From: Mucilaginibacter agri
Lineage (GTDB): Bacteria > Bacteroidota > Bacteroidia > Sphingobacteriales > Sphingobacteriaceae
NCBI RefSeq assembly: GCF_009928685.1
Contig: NZ_WWEO01000043.1
Location: 124,001 to 188,000, forward strand
Direction of reading: 5' to 3'
DNA length: 64,000 nucleotides
In this document: in pieces, positions 9,141-18,122 of the stretch
Layout: each line of letters starts with the position of its first letter
Position numbering within the stretch: the first letter of the stretch is position 1
Translations under genes and position numbers: made by a program
The notes under the pieces: model-generated
What the model was told of the DNA's origin: nothing
Database searches by the model: none
Seen by the model: the letters and a program-made list of their open reading frames with translations, nothing else

Positions 9141-10553
9141 TTAGTTTGTGGCTAATGGGAAAACGTAGAATCCAATTCCATGAGAAACCCAGCCCGCACC
9201 AGCGTTGTAGTTACTAATGGTGGAAAAAATATGATCATGCGTTGTCGCGTTATAATATATGTATTCAGGAACTGTACCCGGTACTTGAGTTGTATAAGCA
9301 TAAAACGTAATGCCATCTTTTTGGTAACCTACCCACGATGTTGGAGAAACCGAATCTGGATTGGTTGCGTAGAAGTGGTCTGATGTGTTAGGATTTGAGA
9401 ATTGATAAACCGGCACAGTCCCACCGTATTGCACATTATAAGCATTGAAACCTAATACTTTATTTGAATATCCAGGGATTATGGCCGTTAGGTTAGGATC
9501 GGCGCTAAGAATGTGTTTATTTTGTGATGGATTATAATAACCATAAACAGGTGCTGGAAGTAACGATGCTTTATTGGCTGCGAGATACTGTACTATGTAG
9601 TCATGTAATGCTGCTTGTTTGGTAGCATCGGGTACCAATTCTGATAATTCCAATAGACCTGTGGTGCCAATATCAATCAGCTCTGAGTTTGCCACCGTTG
9701 AGCTGCTTTGCCAGTTGGAAATATTTACCGTAGGAGGGGTGCTTGAACCCAAAGCGATATCTCCAATCAGCGCTCTTGATGGATCGCCTCCATGTGTTGC
9801 ATAATGAATAGTTTGGCTGTAATTCTTGCTGCTTTGTGAGGTTGTAGAATTTATTCCGGTATTAATGCTGAAAATTTTTCCAACCCCGACATCTAAACCT
9901 GCAGAAGACGCGGTTTGTCTATCCGAGCTTGTAGTGGCAGATTGATACATGATACTAAGTTTTGCTCCCAATATGGCATCTATTAGTACGTGCGTTCCGT
10001 AATGGCTAACGATATAGGCAGGCGATTGATTTTGTACATCGGTTAAGAATGTAGCATTTAAATAGTTCTTAAGTAAATCGGTTGTTGCGTTTATCTTAAG
10101 GCGTTTTTGTTGAATAATCAGATTGTAGCTACTGTAAACATATTGTGATGAAAATGCCGATGTGTCTTTAAAAGATGCTTTAATTGTAGCTTTAAACAGA
10201 GCATTGTCAGATCCGACAGAGATATTTGGCGCTACGGTTTTTAGGTAGCTTATAGCATCTGTGCCAACATTAAGGTTTGCAGTTTGTGTTTTTGATAAAT
10301 CAGTTTCAACTCTGTCAGGATAATCGGCTTGCAAACGATCAATGTCTAATACTTTAAAAGTACTAGCATTAGGATTCGCATACTCGCCCAGCACGTTGTA
10401 GCCATAGCCGAGTACATCCCATAGGCCATCGCCGGATGAGTTTGGTTTTTTAACAGCAGATTTTGTTGGTGTTTGTTCAGACAGGATGTCTTGTTTTTTG
10501 CAGGAAGTCCATAATGCTCCCGCAAAAAGAAATAGCAATAAATTTCTTTTCAT
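9141..10553 (-). CDS. MACPF-domain lipoprotein with C-terminal DUF5648-type repeats
   Basis: A 470-residue protein with a lipoprotein signal peptide (lipobox LWTSC, Cys18), so probably anchored in the outer membrane or surface-exposed. The central region carries the MACPF signature with YGTH at 185-188. Upstream it starts GDGLWDVLGYGYNVLGEYA, as in bacterial MACPF proteins. Residues 332-470 hold three repeats of about 45 residues (starting near 332, 378 and 428), each with an NPs/NPN/NAT-x-HI/HF pattern and ending in G-x-x-F-Y-x-Y/F; these match DUF5648, a presumed binding module. MACPF proteins form pores; in Bacteroides several are secreted antimicrobials against close relatives. Toxin function here is inference. 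Confidence 0.82.
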   Translation of the reverse strand: MKRNLLLFLFAGALWTSCKKQDILSEQTPTKSAVKKPNSSGDGLWDVLGYGYNVLGEYANPNASTFKVLDIDRLQADYPDRVETDLSKTQTANLNVGTDAISYLKTVAPNISVGSDNALFKATIKASFKDTSAFSSQYVYSSYNLIIQQKRLKINATTDLLKNYLNATFLTDVQNQSPAYIVSHYGTHVLIDAILGAKLSIMYQSATTSSDRQTASSAGLDVGVGKIFSINTGINSTTSQSSKNYSQTIHYATHGGDPSRALIGDIALGSSTPPTVNISNWQSSSTVANSELIDIGTTGLLELSELVPDATKQAALHDYIVQYLAANKASLLPAPVYGYYNPSQNKHILSADPNLTAIIPGYSNKVLGFNAYNVQYGGTVPVYQFSNPNTSDHFYATNPDSVSPTSWVGYQKDGITFYAYTTQVPGTVPEYIYYNATTHDHIFSTISNYNAGAGWVSHGIGFYVFPLATN

Positions 10554-10888
10554 GTGTAAATAAAATGATAAAGTTTAGGAATTTAAACCTGGCGCAATAT
10601 ATGCCTATAAATTTAATTTACAATAAATAAATTAAGAGTAAAGTTTCTTTATTGGAATTAATTGGTGGTTTTATTTCTAAAATGGAAAATAAACGATGAG
10701 AATAGCCCTGTATTTTATTAACTGAAAAGAAATTTTAATTGACGTAATTTATGTAAAAGTTTGGTTCTCAAAAAAATATATACTAAGACGGTTATGCCCC
10801 CTCTAATGGAATTTCAGTGATGTAACTTTTATGTTATAATGAATCAAGCAAAAGTAGAAGTGCGTGGCTTAGGGATAGTTTAAGGGTT
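10554..10888. other. AT-rich spacer upstream of the MACPF gene, with one - strand promoter box
   Basis: This 335-base stretch has no convincing gene on either strand. On the - strand a TACTTTTG box (10856 down to 10849) matches TAnnTTTG. If used, it gives the MACPF mRNA a leader of about 290 bases. I see no strong hairpin in that leader. It lies only 33 bases past the stop of the upstream acyltransferase gene. Confidence 0.4.
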
Positions 10889-11980
10889 TTAATTACCGAT
10901 TAGTCTTCTGACTGGTGTTTTATTAATACCCATCACTAGCAGCCATGTAATACAATAAGCCATTACAAAAGAGAGCATCTTTATAGCGAAAAACGGCAAA
11001 GCCGGCTGGCTCTGGATCTCCGGATGGAAAGGTCTCAATATTTCGGGTACCGCAAATACTACAATAATGTAGTGTATAAGGTAAATGCCATAGGTTGTTT
11101 CCCTTGGTTTTAAATATCCTATAGATTTTATATTTCCTATTTTTAAAAGCAACGCAAATACTGCGAGAGAAAATAAGATGTTGCTGATCCGTAGTGTATT
11201 GATTGGGTCGATACTGTTATTTGCTTTAAGAATGGCAATTTCGTACATAGATGCTCCGTAGGTTAAAAGCACAAAAAGTATGAGCAGGTAATATGGCGTT
11301 TTTTGAATCTGGATCTCTACTAAATGCCAATGCTTGCGCATTTGTGCTCCAAGCCACAAGAAAAATACAAACCCTAATATGGCAACTGTATGAATAGGGT
11401 CTATCCATTCATAATGTATATTAATACAGTAAAATATAGTAAAACTTAACAGTACGGCGCCGTAATATATATTGTACAAATATTTTTTAAAGATGAGCAG
11501 AAGCGTTATACTAACCATAAAGTTGATGATAAACCAATAATTGGTATATAAGTATACTTGCTTTATCTCGTCAAGTATTGCATCCAATGTTAGTCGGTGC
11601 TCGTGGTACATTCGGTCTTTAACATGCGTGTTTATGGCAAAACATAACACAAAAATCAGCGACCAAAAAAGCCAAGGGCCAAATGTGTTTCCAAATCGGC
11701 GTTTAAGATATTGCCCCGGTGTATAATCCGTAAACTTGTCGCCGATTAAAAAGCCCGATAACAGAAAAAATATTACTGTGCCAAACTTTCCTGCCTGTAC
11801 AAATAGCCAGTAAGGCCAGTATTTTGATGAAGTAGTAGGAAAATCATAGCTGCCCAAGCTGTGCTCATAAACGATGCTCATCATAGATATACAGCGGATC
11901 ACATCGATAAAAGCATAATTCTTTTTCTTCTTTGGTTCCTCGTTTATCAGATTTTGTTGCATGGTCGGCGTTTCGGGCAT
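10889..11980 (-). CDS. Acyltransferase family 3 membrane protein
   Basis: A 363-residue polytopic protein with about ten hydrophobic segments. It begins with a cytosolic tail, then FIDVIRCISMMSIVYEHS, which holds the conserved Arg and His of the acyltransferase-3 (OatA/NodX/OafA) family. These enzymes use an acyl-CoA donor to O-acetylate or O-acylate sugars of LPS, capsule or peptidoglycan. There is no SGNH domain. It lies just upstream of the MACPF gene on the same strand, so the two may be linked. Modification of a surface glycan is likely; the exact target is unknown. Confidence 0.85.
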   Translation of the reverse strand: MPETPTMQQNLINEEPKKKKNYAFIDVIRCISMMSIVYEHSLGSYDFPTTSSKYWPYWLFVQAGKFGTVIFFLLSGFLIGDKFTDYTPGQYLKRRFGNTFGPWLFWSLIFVLCFAINTHVKDRMYHEHRLTLDAILDEIKQVYLYTNYWFIINFMVSITLLLIFKKYLYNIYYGAVLLSFTIFYCINIHYEWIDPIHTVAILGFVFFLWLGAQMRKHWHLVEIQIQKTPYYLLILFVLLTYGASMYEIAILKANNSIDPINTLRISNILFSLAVFALLLKIGNIKSIGYLKPRETTYGIYLIHYIIVVFAVPEILRPFHPEIQSQPALPFFAIKMLSFVMAYCITWLLVMGINKTPVRRLIGN

Positions 11981-12080
11981 AGGTACACAAACGTGTATGT
12001 TGGGCAGATATTTTACAATGCTACCACTTTAACCTTAAACAAATGCGGTTTGTAACAAACCTTTTAAATTAAAACAATAA

Positions 12081-12108
12081 AGCCACCCGGATTTAACCCC
12101 GGATGGCT
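12081..12108 (-). terminator. Terminator of the outer-membrane barrel gene
   Basis: Arms 12081-12090 and 12099-12108 form a 10-bp stem (one G-U pair in the - strand RNA) with an 8-base loop. It lies 30 bases past the stop of the - strand gene and is followed in that direction by TTTATTGTTTT. Confidence 0.6.
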
Positions 12109-12138
12109 CACTCATTAATCACTTACACAAAACTAAAC

Positions 12139-12804
12139 TTAAAATCTGAAGCCTAAGCCAAACTGCCAGGCCTGGTTGCGATAATTGGGTACGTAGATAT
12201 CGCCATCGTCGTTAATACGATTAAGGTCAAGACTGTAACGGGCACGTAGCTCCACGTTACGGCTCAAATCGAAACTTACACCGGCCACACCGCCAATAAG
12301 GGTTTTATTATAACCATCAGTAGTATTGTTAAAATACTGTTGCGACGACTGCGAGAACCCGTTATTATAGGTATTGGTAGTGGATACCAAAAACGAAATC
12401 TGCGGACCAACCACAATATTAAAGCCCGGCACCACATGAAATTTGGCTAACAAGGGTACATCAATAAAATCGGCACGTTGTTTAAACTGACCGTATCCGG
12501 TTTGCGCGGTGTAGCCTTTCTGAGAGTACAATACCTCGGGGGCGAATGACAACGGATATAGTATAGGAAGATCTAAACCGATACCCACGTTTGCTCCAAT
12601 CTTGGTGTCGGTATCAAATTGATAGTTGCCGCTGCTTTTAATAACGTTGGCAACATTTATACCACCTATAATGCTAAATGCGGGGCGAAAGTTATTGTCG
12701 TAAGTACGCTCATGACGGCGCGGTTGGGGGCGGCGATAATATTGGGCGCTAACCGAACCCGCCATTAAAAGCAGGGTGATTGCAACAAAGAAGTGTTTTT
12801 TCAT
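12139..12804 (-). CDS. Outer-membrane beta-barrel protein (porin family, PF13568-like)
   Basis: I chose ATG 12804 (221 residues) because MKKHFFVAITLLLMAGSVSAQ is a clean signal peptide; an in-frame ATG at 12846 would add 14 polar residues. The mature protein starts with an Arg/Pro-rich stretch, then FSIIGGINVANV and alternating hydrophobic strands. It ends WQFGLGFRF, with the terminal Phe typical of BAM substrates. This fits small eight-strand barrels common in Bacteroidota. Function beyond membrane structure is unknown. Confidence 0.82.
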   Translation of the reverse strand: MKKHFFVAITLLLMAGSVSAQYYRRPQPRRHERTYDNNFRPAFSIIGGINVANVIKSSGNYQFDTDTKIGANVGIGLDLPILYPLSFAPEVLYSQKGYTAQTGYGQFKQRADFIDVPLLAKFHVVPGFNIVVGPQISFLVSTTNTYNNGFSQSSQQYFNNTTDGYNKTLIGGVAGVSFDLSRNVELRARYSLDLNRINDDGDIYVPNYRNQAWQFGLGFRF

Positions 12805-12929
12805 AATTGAGTTTTTATTTTTGTAAAATCTATTTTTAGAGGGCATCTAAACACAAAGGTTTATTTGCTGTTAAAAATTTTAATTAAGGCAATGCGCATT
12901 GCGTTGTCTGTCACCAATAAACCATCGGG

Positions 12930-14663
12930 ATGACTCCTTATAAAAACTACTTATACTTGCCGCTACTCGCCTTGTTTTGTTTGATCAGTTTAGGTGTATC
13001 AGCACAACAGCAACAAACATCTTTTATTCAATCACTATCGCAACAAAACCAATGGGTTGATTCGGTTTATAATAAACTGAGCAAAAAGCAACGCGTCGCC
13101 CAATTGCTTTTTGTGCGTGCCCATACTAACAAGGGGCAAGCTTATGCCGACTCGGTTGGCGAAGTGATAAGGCACCAGCAGGTTGGTGGATTAGTTTTTT
13201 TTCAAGGCGGACCGGGCAGGCAGGCTGCGTTGACTAACACCTACCAAAAGTTAGCCCATGTACCTTTAATTGTTGCGATGGATGGCGAGTGGGGCTTAGG
13301 CATGCGCCTGGATTCTACCATATCATTCCCCTACCAGATGACGCTGGGTGCTATACAGGATAATAACCTGATCTATAAAATGGGGCAGGAAGTTGCCGCC
13401 CAGTTTAAACGCATAGGTGCGCAAATGAATTTTGCGCCCGATATGGATGTTAATAATAACCCCGATAACCCGGTGATCAACTATCGTTCTTTCGGCGATA
13501 ATAAATATAATGTTGCACAAAAAGGTATAGCCTACATGCAGGGCATGCAAAGCGGCGGCTTGTTAACTACGGCCAAACACTTCCCTGGCCATGGCGATAC
13601 TAACGTAGATTCGCACCAGGACTTACCGCAACTGCCCTTTACCCGCACACGTCTGGATTCGTTAGAGGAGTATCCATTTCGCGAGGCTATAGCAGCAGGT
13701 ATCAGCGGCATTATGATAGCACACATGAATATTCCGGCTTTAGATACCACACCGCGCTTACCATCTACACTTTCGCATCCCATCATAACCGGCATCCTCA
13801 AAGATTCTTTAGGTTTTAAAGGGTTGGTAGTATCTGATGCCATGGAAATGAAGGGCGTAACCAAGTACTTCCCCAATGCCGAAGCTGACGTTCGCGCTTT
13901 TATCGCAGGCAATGATATTTTGGAATTGTCCGAAAACTCTGATCGCGCCATTAAACTCATCCGTAAAGCCATCCGCAAAGACAAAGTTGCCAAGGACGAA
14001 TTTATAGCCCGTGTAAAAAAAGTATTGGCTGCTAAATATTGGTTAGGATTAAACAATTATCAGCCGGTTAATACGGCTAACCTCAGCACAGATATTAATA
14101 ACCCAGCGGCCAAGGCGCTGGTACAACAACTGGGCGATGCCGCAGTTACCTTGCTTAAAGGCGATACGCTGATCAATTCGTTAAACCCTAATAAAAGAAC
14201 GGCGTTGATCAGTATTGGCGTTACCGAACTTACCCCATACCAACAGCAACTCGGTCATTACTTTACCAATAGTACGCCATTTTATGTAGGTAAAGATATG
14301 CCCGTTGCCGATATGAATGCCATGCTGCAAGGTCTGAAAGGTTTCGATCAGGTAATTATTGGGATACATGATACACGCCTGCGCCCGGGCAGTAAGTTAG
14401 ACTATAGCACAAATGTAAAGTTGTTGATCGCAGAACTTTCCGCACACCCTAACACGGTTGTCAGCGTTTTTGCAAACCCGTATACTATTGCAGGTTTGCC
14501 GGGTATAGAAAAAGCCGGAGCGCTGCTTGCCTGCTATCAAAAAGACGAGTTTATGCAACAGGCGGCCTACAAGGTGATCACCAAACAATTAAAGCCAACA
14601 GGTAAATTGCCGGTAAGCGTTAATTTGTTCTTTACCAATGGCATGGGTGTGGTGATGCGGTAG
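12930..14663 (+). CDS. Glycoside hydrolase family 3, beta-N-acetylhexosaminidase-like (NagZ type)
   Basis: A 577-residue exported protein (signal peptide ending LGVSAQ). The catalytic (beta/alpha)8 domain includes KHFPGHGDTNVDSH at 216-229, the NagZ-type His/Asp loop that supplies the acid/base His. The nucleophile is Asp303 in SDAMEM. A GH3 C-terminal alpha/beta domain follows (residues about 400-570). It probably removes N-acetylglucosamine from muropeptides or other glycans in the periplasm. Many Bacteroidota homologues of about 1000 residues carry a beta-lactamase-like module after this point; here the gene stops before it. Bases after the stop hold a repeat, not a broken remainder that I can recognise. 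Confidence 0.88.
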   Translation: MTPYKNYLYLPLLALFCLISLGVSAQQQQTSFIQSLSQQNQWVDSVYNKLSKKQRVAQLLFVRAHTNKGQAYADSVGEVIRHQQVGGLVFFQGGPGRQAALTNTYQKLAHVPLIVAMDGEWGLGMRLDSTISFPYQMTLGAIQDNNLIYKMGQEVAAQFKRIGAQMNFAPDMDVNNNPDNPVINYRSFGDNKYNVAQKGIAYMQGMQSGGLLTTAKHFPGHGDTNVDSHQDLPQLPFTRTRLDSLEEYPFREAIAAGISGIMIAHMNIPALDTTPRLPSTLSHPIITGILKDSLGFKGLVVSDAMEMKGVTKYFPNAEADVRAFIAGNDILELSENSDRAIKLIRKAIRKDKVAKDEFIARVKKVLAAKYWLGLNNYQPVNTANLSTDINNPAAKALVQQLGDAAVTLLKGDTLINSLNPNKRTALISIGVTELTPYQQQLGHYFTNSTPFYVGKDMPVADMNAMLQGLKGFDQVIIGIHDTRLRPGSKLDYSTNVKLLIAELSAHPNTVVSVFANPYTIAGLPGIEKAGALLACYQKDEFMQQAAYKVITKQLKPTGKLPVSVNLFFTNGMGVVMR

Positions 14664-14686
14664 TTAGCTATAGCTGGATTCTCTGA

Positions 14687-14787
14687 TTTGTCATTGCGAG
14701 TCCCAACGGCAGTCGGGACGGCAATCTCGTAATCTACAGATCGAATAACATTAGCGACGAGATTGCTTCGTACCTCGCAAGGACAAA
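14687..14787. repeat. Imperfect palindromic intergenic repeat (REP-like, GTCATTGCGAG type)
   Basis: Two nested inverted pairs: 14687-14700 with 14774-14787 (13 of 14 match) and 14721-14730 with 14757-14766 (perfect 10 bp). The outer arm reads TTTGTCATTGCGAG and the inner GCAATCTCGT. It lies between the GH3 gene and the helicase gene. A GTCATTGCG start recurs at 38082. Similar dispersed repeats are common in genomes of this family, from memory. Confidence 0.75.
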
Positions 14788-14868
14788 ATTTAAACGTTAT
14801 TACAGGTTAACCACATCACATTTCCGGGGTTAACTCCAAAAGAACGACAGTGGCGCGAACATGCCAGC

Positions 14869-14893
14869 ACGTAAAACGTATTACGTTCAACGT
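14869..14893 (+). repeat. Heptameric ACGTNNN array (4 units)
   Basis: ACGT starts at 14869, 14876, 14883 and 14890, an exact 7-bp step. The array ends 12 bases before the promoter box of the helicase gene. A longer copy of the same family lies at 42148-42196. Confidence 0.7.
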
Positions 14894-14905
14894 ATAACCT
14901 TTTTG

Positions 14906-14913
14906 TAACTTTA
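14906..14913 (+). promoter_or_regulatory. Promoter -7 box (TAACTTTA), near-leaderless for the helicase gene
   Basis: TAACTTTA differs from TAnnTTTG at the last base. It ends 6 bases before ATG 14920, so the transcript would begin at or just before the start codon. Confidence 0.35.
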
Positions 14914-14919
14914 CCCCTA

Positions 14920-17900
14920 ATGAATCAAGCACTGGCAGAAAGATATAATGCAAAGTTTCAGGAGATCATCTCAGGACTGAATGAGGAACAATTGGCGGCC
15001 GTTAACCGCATAGACGGCCCTGTGATGGTGGTAGCTGGCCCCGGTACGGGTAAAACCCAGATATTAGCTGCACGGATAGGTAAGATATTACTGGATACCG
15101 ATGCCCGCCCCGACGAGATTTTGTGTTTAACTTATACCGATGCCGGTGCCGTTGCCATGCGCAAACGCTTGTTCGAATTTATCGGTCCGGATGCTTATCG
15201 TATTGGTATTTATACCTTCCACGCATTTTGTAATGAGGTAATCCAGGAGAACCTCGACTATTTCGGCAAGCTTACTTTAGAGCCCTTAACCGACCTGGAA
15301 TCTGCCGTGCTGTTTCGCGAACTGGTAGATGAGTTTTCGAACGATCACCTGCTGAAACGTTTCACCGGCGATATCTATTACGAAGCTCCGCGCCTAAAGA
15401 GGCTGTTCTCTACCATGAAGAATGAGAACTGGGATGCCCAAATGATAGAGAGAGCTGTGAACGAGTATCTCGAAGACCTGCCCAACCGCGAAGAGTTTAT
15501 CTATAAAAAAGCCAACGCTGCCCGTGGTATCCAAAAAGGCGACTTGAAGCAAAAAGATATTGATGCTGCCCACGAGGTAATGAAGAAGCTATTGGCCGCC
15601 GTAGCCGAGTACCGCAACTTCGAGGCAAAAATGAAAATGCGTAACCGGTACGATTATGACGATATGATCATTTGGGTATTGCGTGCTTTCCGCGAAAATG
15701 AAGACCTGTTGCGAAGGTACCAGGAGCGGTACCAATATATCCTGGTAGATGAATTTCAGGATACCAGCGGTTCGCAAAACGAATTGCTAAAACATTTGCT
15801 TAATTACTGGGATACCCCCAACGTGTTTGTGGTAGGCGACGACGACCAATCGGTTTATCGTTTCCAGGGTGCCAACATGAAGAATATATTGGACTTTGCG
15901 AATGATTACGCCAACGTACTGCATACCGTAGTACTTAAAAATAACTATCGGTCTAACCAGGCTATTCTGGATATTTCGAAGATATTAATCGATAATAACC
16001 AGGAGCGTTTAACCCGTCAGCTCCGGCTCAACAAAAATCTTACGGCCTCGCATCCGCGTTTTGATAAAATTGCGGCTGAGCCCGAGATTCGCGAATATGA
16101 CAATATCGACCACGAGCTGGTTGATGTTGGCAATCAGATAGAAAAACTGATAGCCGAGGGCGTTGAACCGGGCGAAATAGCCGTGATTTACCGCAACCAT
16201 AACCAGGCAGAGGAGTTGATTCACTACTTGGACATGCAGAAGATAGCCGTTAACACTAAACGGAAGATTGACATATTGACACTGTCTTTTGGCGAGAAGA
16301 TCATCAACATACTCCGCTACCTCGCTGCAGAGTTTGATTCGCCCTATAGCGGCGATGATCTGCTGTTCGAGATTATGCATTACGATTTCTTCAACATTAA
16401 GCCCGTTGAAATTGCCCGTGCCAGTATCGAGGTATCGAAGGTTAACTACAGTACCTGGGAGAAAGGCGAGAAAACATCTATCCGCCGTTACATCAGCGAG
16501 ATTAGTGTAGCGCGTCAGCCTGGATTGTTTGATGCGATACAGAACACCGAGATGAAGCAACTGGTAAGCGATATTGAGGAGTTGCTTAAAGCATCAGCCA
16601 GTTTAAGCTTGCAGCAGTTTTTTCAGCAGGTAGTTACCAAATTGGGGATCCTGGCCTACATTATGAAACAGCCCGACAAGGGCTGGCACATGGAAGTACT
16701 TACCAACCTCTTCAACTTTATTAAAGACGAACATCGTAAAACACCCGAGACTAAGCTTAAGGACATTATTGCGACCATCGAACTGATGAAACGTAACAAC
16801 ATCAGGCTGGATCTAAACCAGGTGATCTACTCCGAAAACGGGGTTAACTTTCTTACGGCACACGGTTCTAAAGGCTTGGAGTTTGAATACGTATTCCTCA
16901 TCGGTTGCAATAAAAAAGTTTGGGACACCAAAGGCCGTAATATGGGCTATAGCTATCCCGATACGTTGATACAGGCCGCCACTGATGATATGGCACAAAA
17001 GGAAGAATCGCGGCGGTTATTTTATGTAGCAGTAACCCGCGCCAAGCAACATCTTTTTATTTCGTACCCGGCACAAGATAAAAAAGGTAAAGACTTGGAA
17101 GCATCGCAATTTGTGGGCGAAATACTGGCCGAGACCCAATTAAAAGTTCAACGACCGCAGGTGAGTGCTGATGCGCTGTTTACCTACATGGCCACACAAT
17201 TTAACGAGGACGATAAGCCTGCGCTTGATCTGATTGATAATGCATACATCAATGTACTGCTTCAAAACTATACGCTATCGGTATCGCACTTAAATAGCTA
17301 TCTGGATTGCCCGCTGAAGTTTTACTTCCAAAACCTCATCCGCGTACCATCGGGTTTAAGTTCTGCCGCGGCGTTTGGTTCGGCAGTACACTATGCGCTT
17401 AACCGCGTGTTCAGGAAGCTGAAGGATAATAACGACGAGTTTGTTTCGACGGATGATTTTCTGAAAGAATTCCGCTGGTTTATGTACCGCAACAGAGATC
17501 TGTTTTCGACAGATGATTTTAAACTGCGCCTAAGCTATGGCGAACGGATACTGCCTGCCTACTATGAACTGCATGTGCCTAAATGGAATAAGGTAGCAAT
17601 TACCGAGCGAAGCATTAAAAATTTAGCCATTGAGGGCGTACCGGTAAAAGGTAACCTCGATAAAATTGAGTTTAGTGGCAACCAGGTTACCGTAGTGGAC
17701 TATAAAACCGGAAAGCTAAAATATGCCAAAGAAAAGCTTGCCCGCCCCAGCCCGGATAACGAAAACGGTGGCGATTACTGGCGGCAGGCGGTGTTTTACA
17801 AATTACTGGTAGATAACGACCGCACCAACGATTGGTATGCCGTAAGTGCCGTATTCGACTTTATTGAACCTATCAGCGAGGGTGAATATTACCAGGAGAA

Positions 17901-18084
17901 ATTTGTGATCAACCCCAATGATTTAGTATTGGTGAGCAACCAGATTAAAACCGTGTATCAAAAAATCATGAACCACGAGTTTAATACAGGTTGTGGCAAG
18001 GCAGATTGCGACTGGTGCCGCTTTGTACGCACCAACTTTAAACAGCCCGGCAAAATATTAGAGGTAAACGAGGAGGACGTTTAG
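14920..18084 (+). CDS. UvrD-family helicase fused to a PD-(D/E)XK nuclease with probable Fe-S staple
   Basis: A 1054-residue protein. The SF1 helicase part has Walker A AGPGTGKT (39-46), DEFQDTS (Asp277, Glu278) and motif VI VAVTRAK (Arg707). The C-terminal part is a RecB/AddB-like nuclease: LNSYLDCPLKFYF near 791-803, then Asp914, Asp927 and Lys929 (VDYKTGK). Cys797 with Cys1025, Cys1030 and Cys1033 matches the split four-cysteine pattern of the AddB/Cas4 4Fe-4S nuclease staple. It probably unwinds and resects DNA ends in recombination repair. No AddA/AddB partner is next to it. Confidence 0.85.
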   Translation: MNQALAERYNAKFQEIISGLNEEQLAAVNRIDGPVMVVAGPGTGKTQILAARIGKILLDTDARPDEILCLTYTDAGAVAMRKRLFEFIGPDAYRIGIYTFHAFCNEVIQENLDYFGKLTLEPLTDLESAVLFRELVDEFSNDHLLKRFTGDIYYEAPRLKRLFSTMKNENWDAQMIERAVNEYLEDLPNREEFIYKKANAARGIQKGDLKQKDIDAAHEVMKKLLAAVAEYRNFEAKMKMRNRYDYDDMIIWVLRAFRENEDLLRRYQERYQYILVDEFQDTSGSQNELLKHLLNYWDTPNVFVVGDDDQSVYRFQGANMKNILDFANDYANVLHTVVLKNNYRSNQAILDISKILIDNNQERLTRQLRLNKNLTASHPRFDKIAAEPEIREYDNIDHELVDVGNQIEKLIAEGVEPGEIAVIYRNHNQAEELIHYLDMQKIAVNTKRKIDILTLSFGEKIINILRYLAAEFDSPYSGDDLLFEIMHYDFFNIKPVEIARASIEVSKVNYSTWEKGEKTSIRRYISEISVARQPGLFDAIQNTEMKQLVSDIEELLKASASLSLQQFFQQVVTKLGILAYIMKQPDKGWHMEVLTNLFNFIKDEHRKTPETKLKDIIATIELMKRNNIRLDLNQVIYSENGVNFLTAHGSKGLEFEYVFLIGCNKKVWDTKGRNMGYSYPDTLIQAATDDMAQKEESRRLFYVAVTRAKQHLFISYPAQDKKGKDLEASQFVGEILAETQLKVQRPQVSADALFTYMATQFNEDDKPALDLIDNAYINVLLQNYTLSVSHLNSYLDCPLKFYFQNLIRVPSGLSSAAAFGSAVHYALNRVFRKLKDNNDEFVSTDDFLKEFRWFMYRNRDLFSTDDFKLRLSYGERILPAYYELHVPKWNKVAITERSIKNLAIEGVPVKGNLDKIEFSGNQVTVVDYKTGKLKYAKEKLARPSPDNENGGDYWRQAVFYKLLVDNDRTNDWYAVSAVFDFIEPISEGEYYQEKFVINPNDLVLVSNQIKTVYQKIMNHEFNTGCGKADCDWCRFVRTNFKQPGKILEVNEEDV

Positions 18085-18113
18085 GCAGTGGCAGGGGTAA
18101 TGGCAGTAGCAGT
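18084..18113 (+). repeat. Short hexameric array after the helicase stop
   Basis: Five consecutive 6-base units related to GGCAGT (at 18084, 18090, 18096, 18102, 18108). It fills most of the gap between the helicase stop codon and the convergent epimerase gene. Confidence 0.5.
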
Positions 18114-18122
18114 CGTTTGGTT

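Noticed and set aside
13532..14056. A 174-codon frame opposite to the GH3 gene
   Set aside because: Its residues come from the complementary strand of conserved GH3 motifs, and it has no start signal or family likeness.
16009..16560. A 183-codon frame opposite to the helicase gene
   Set aside because: Shadow of a conserved helicase region; no support from promoter or composition.
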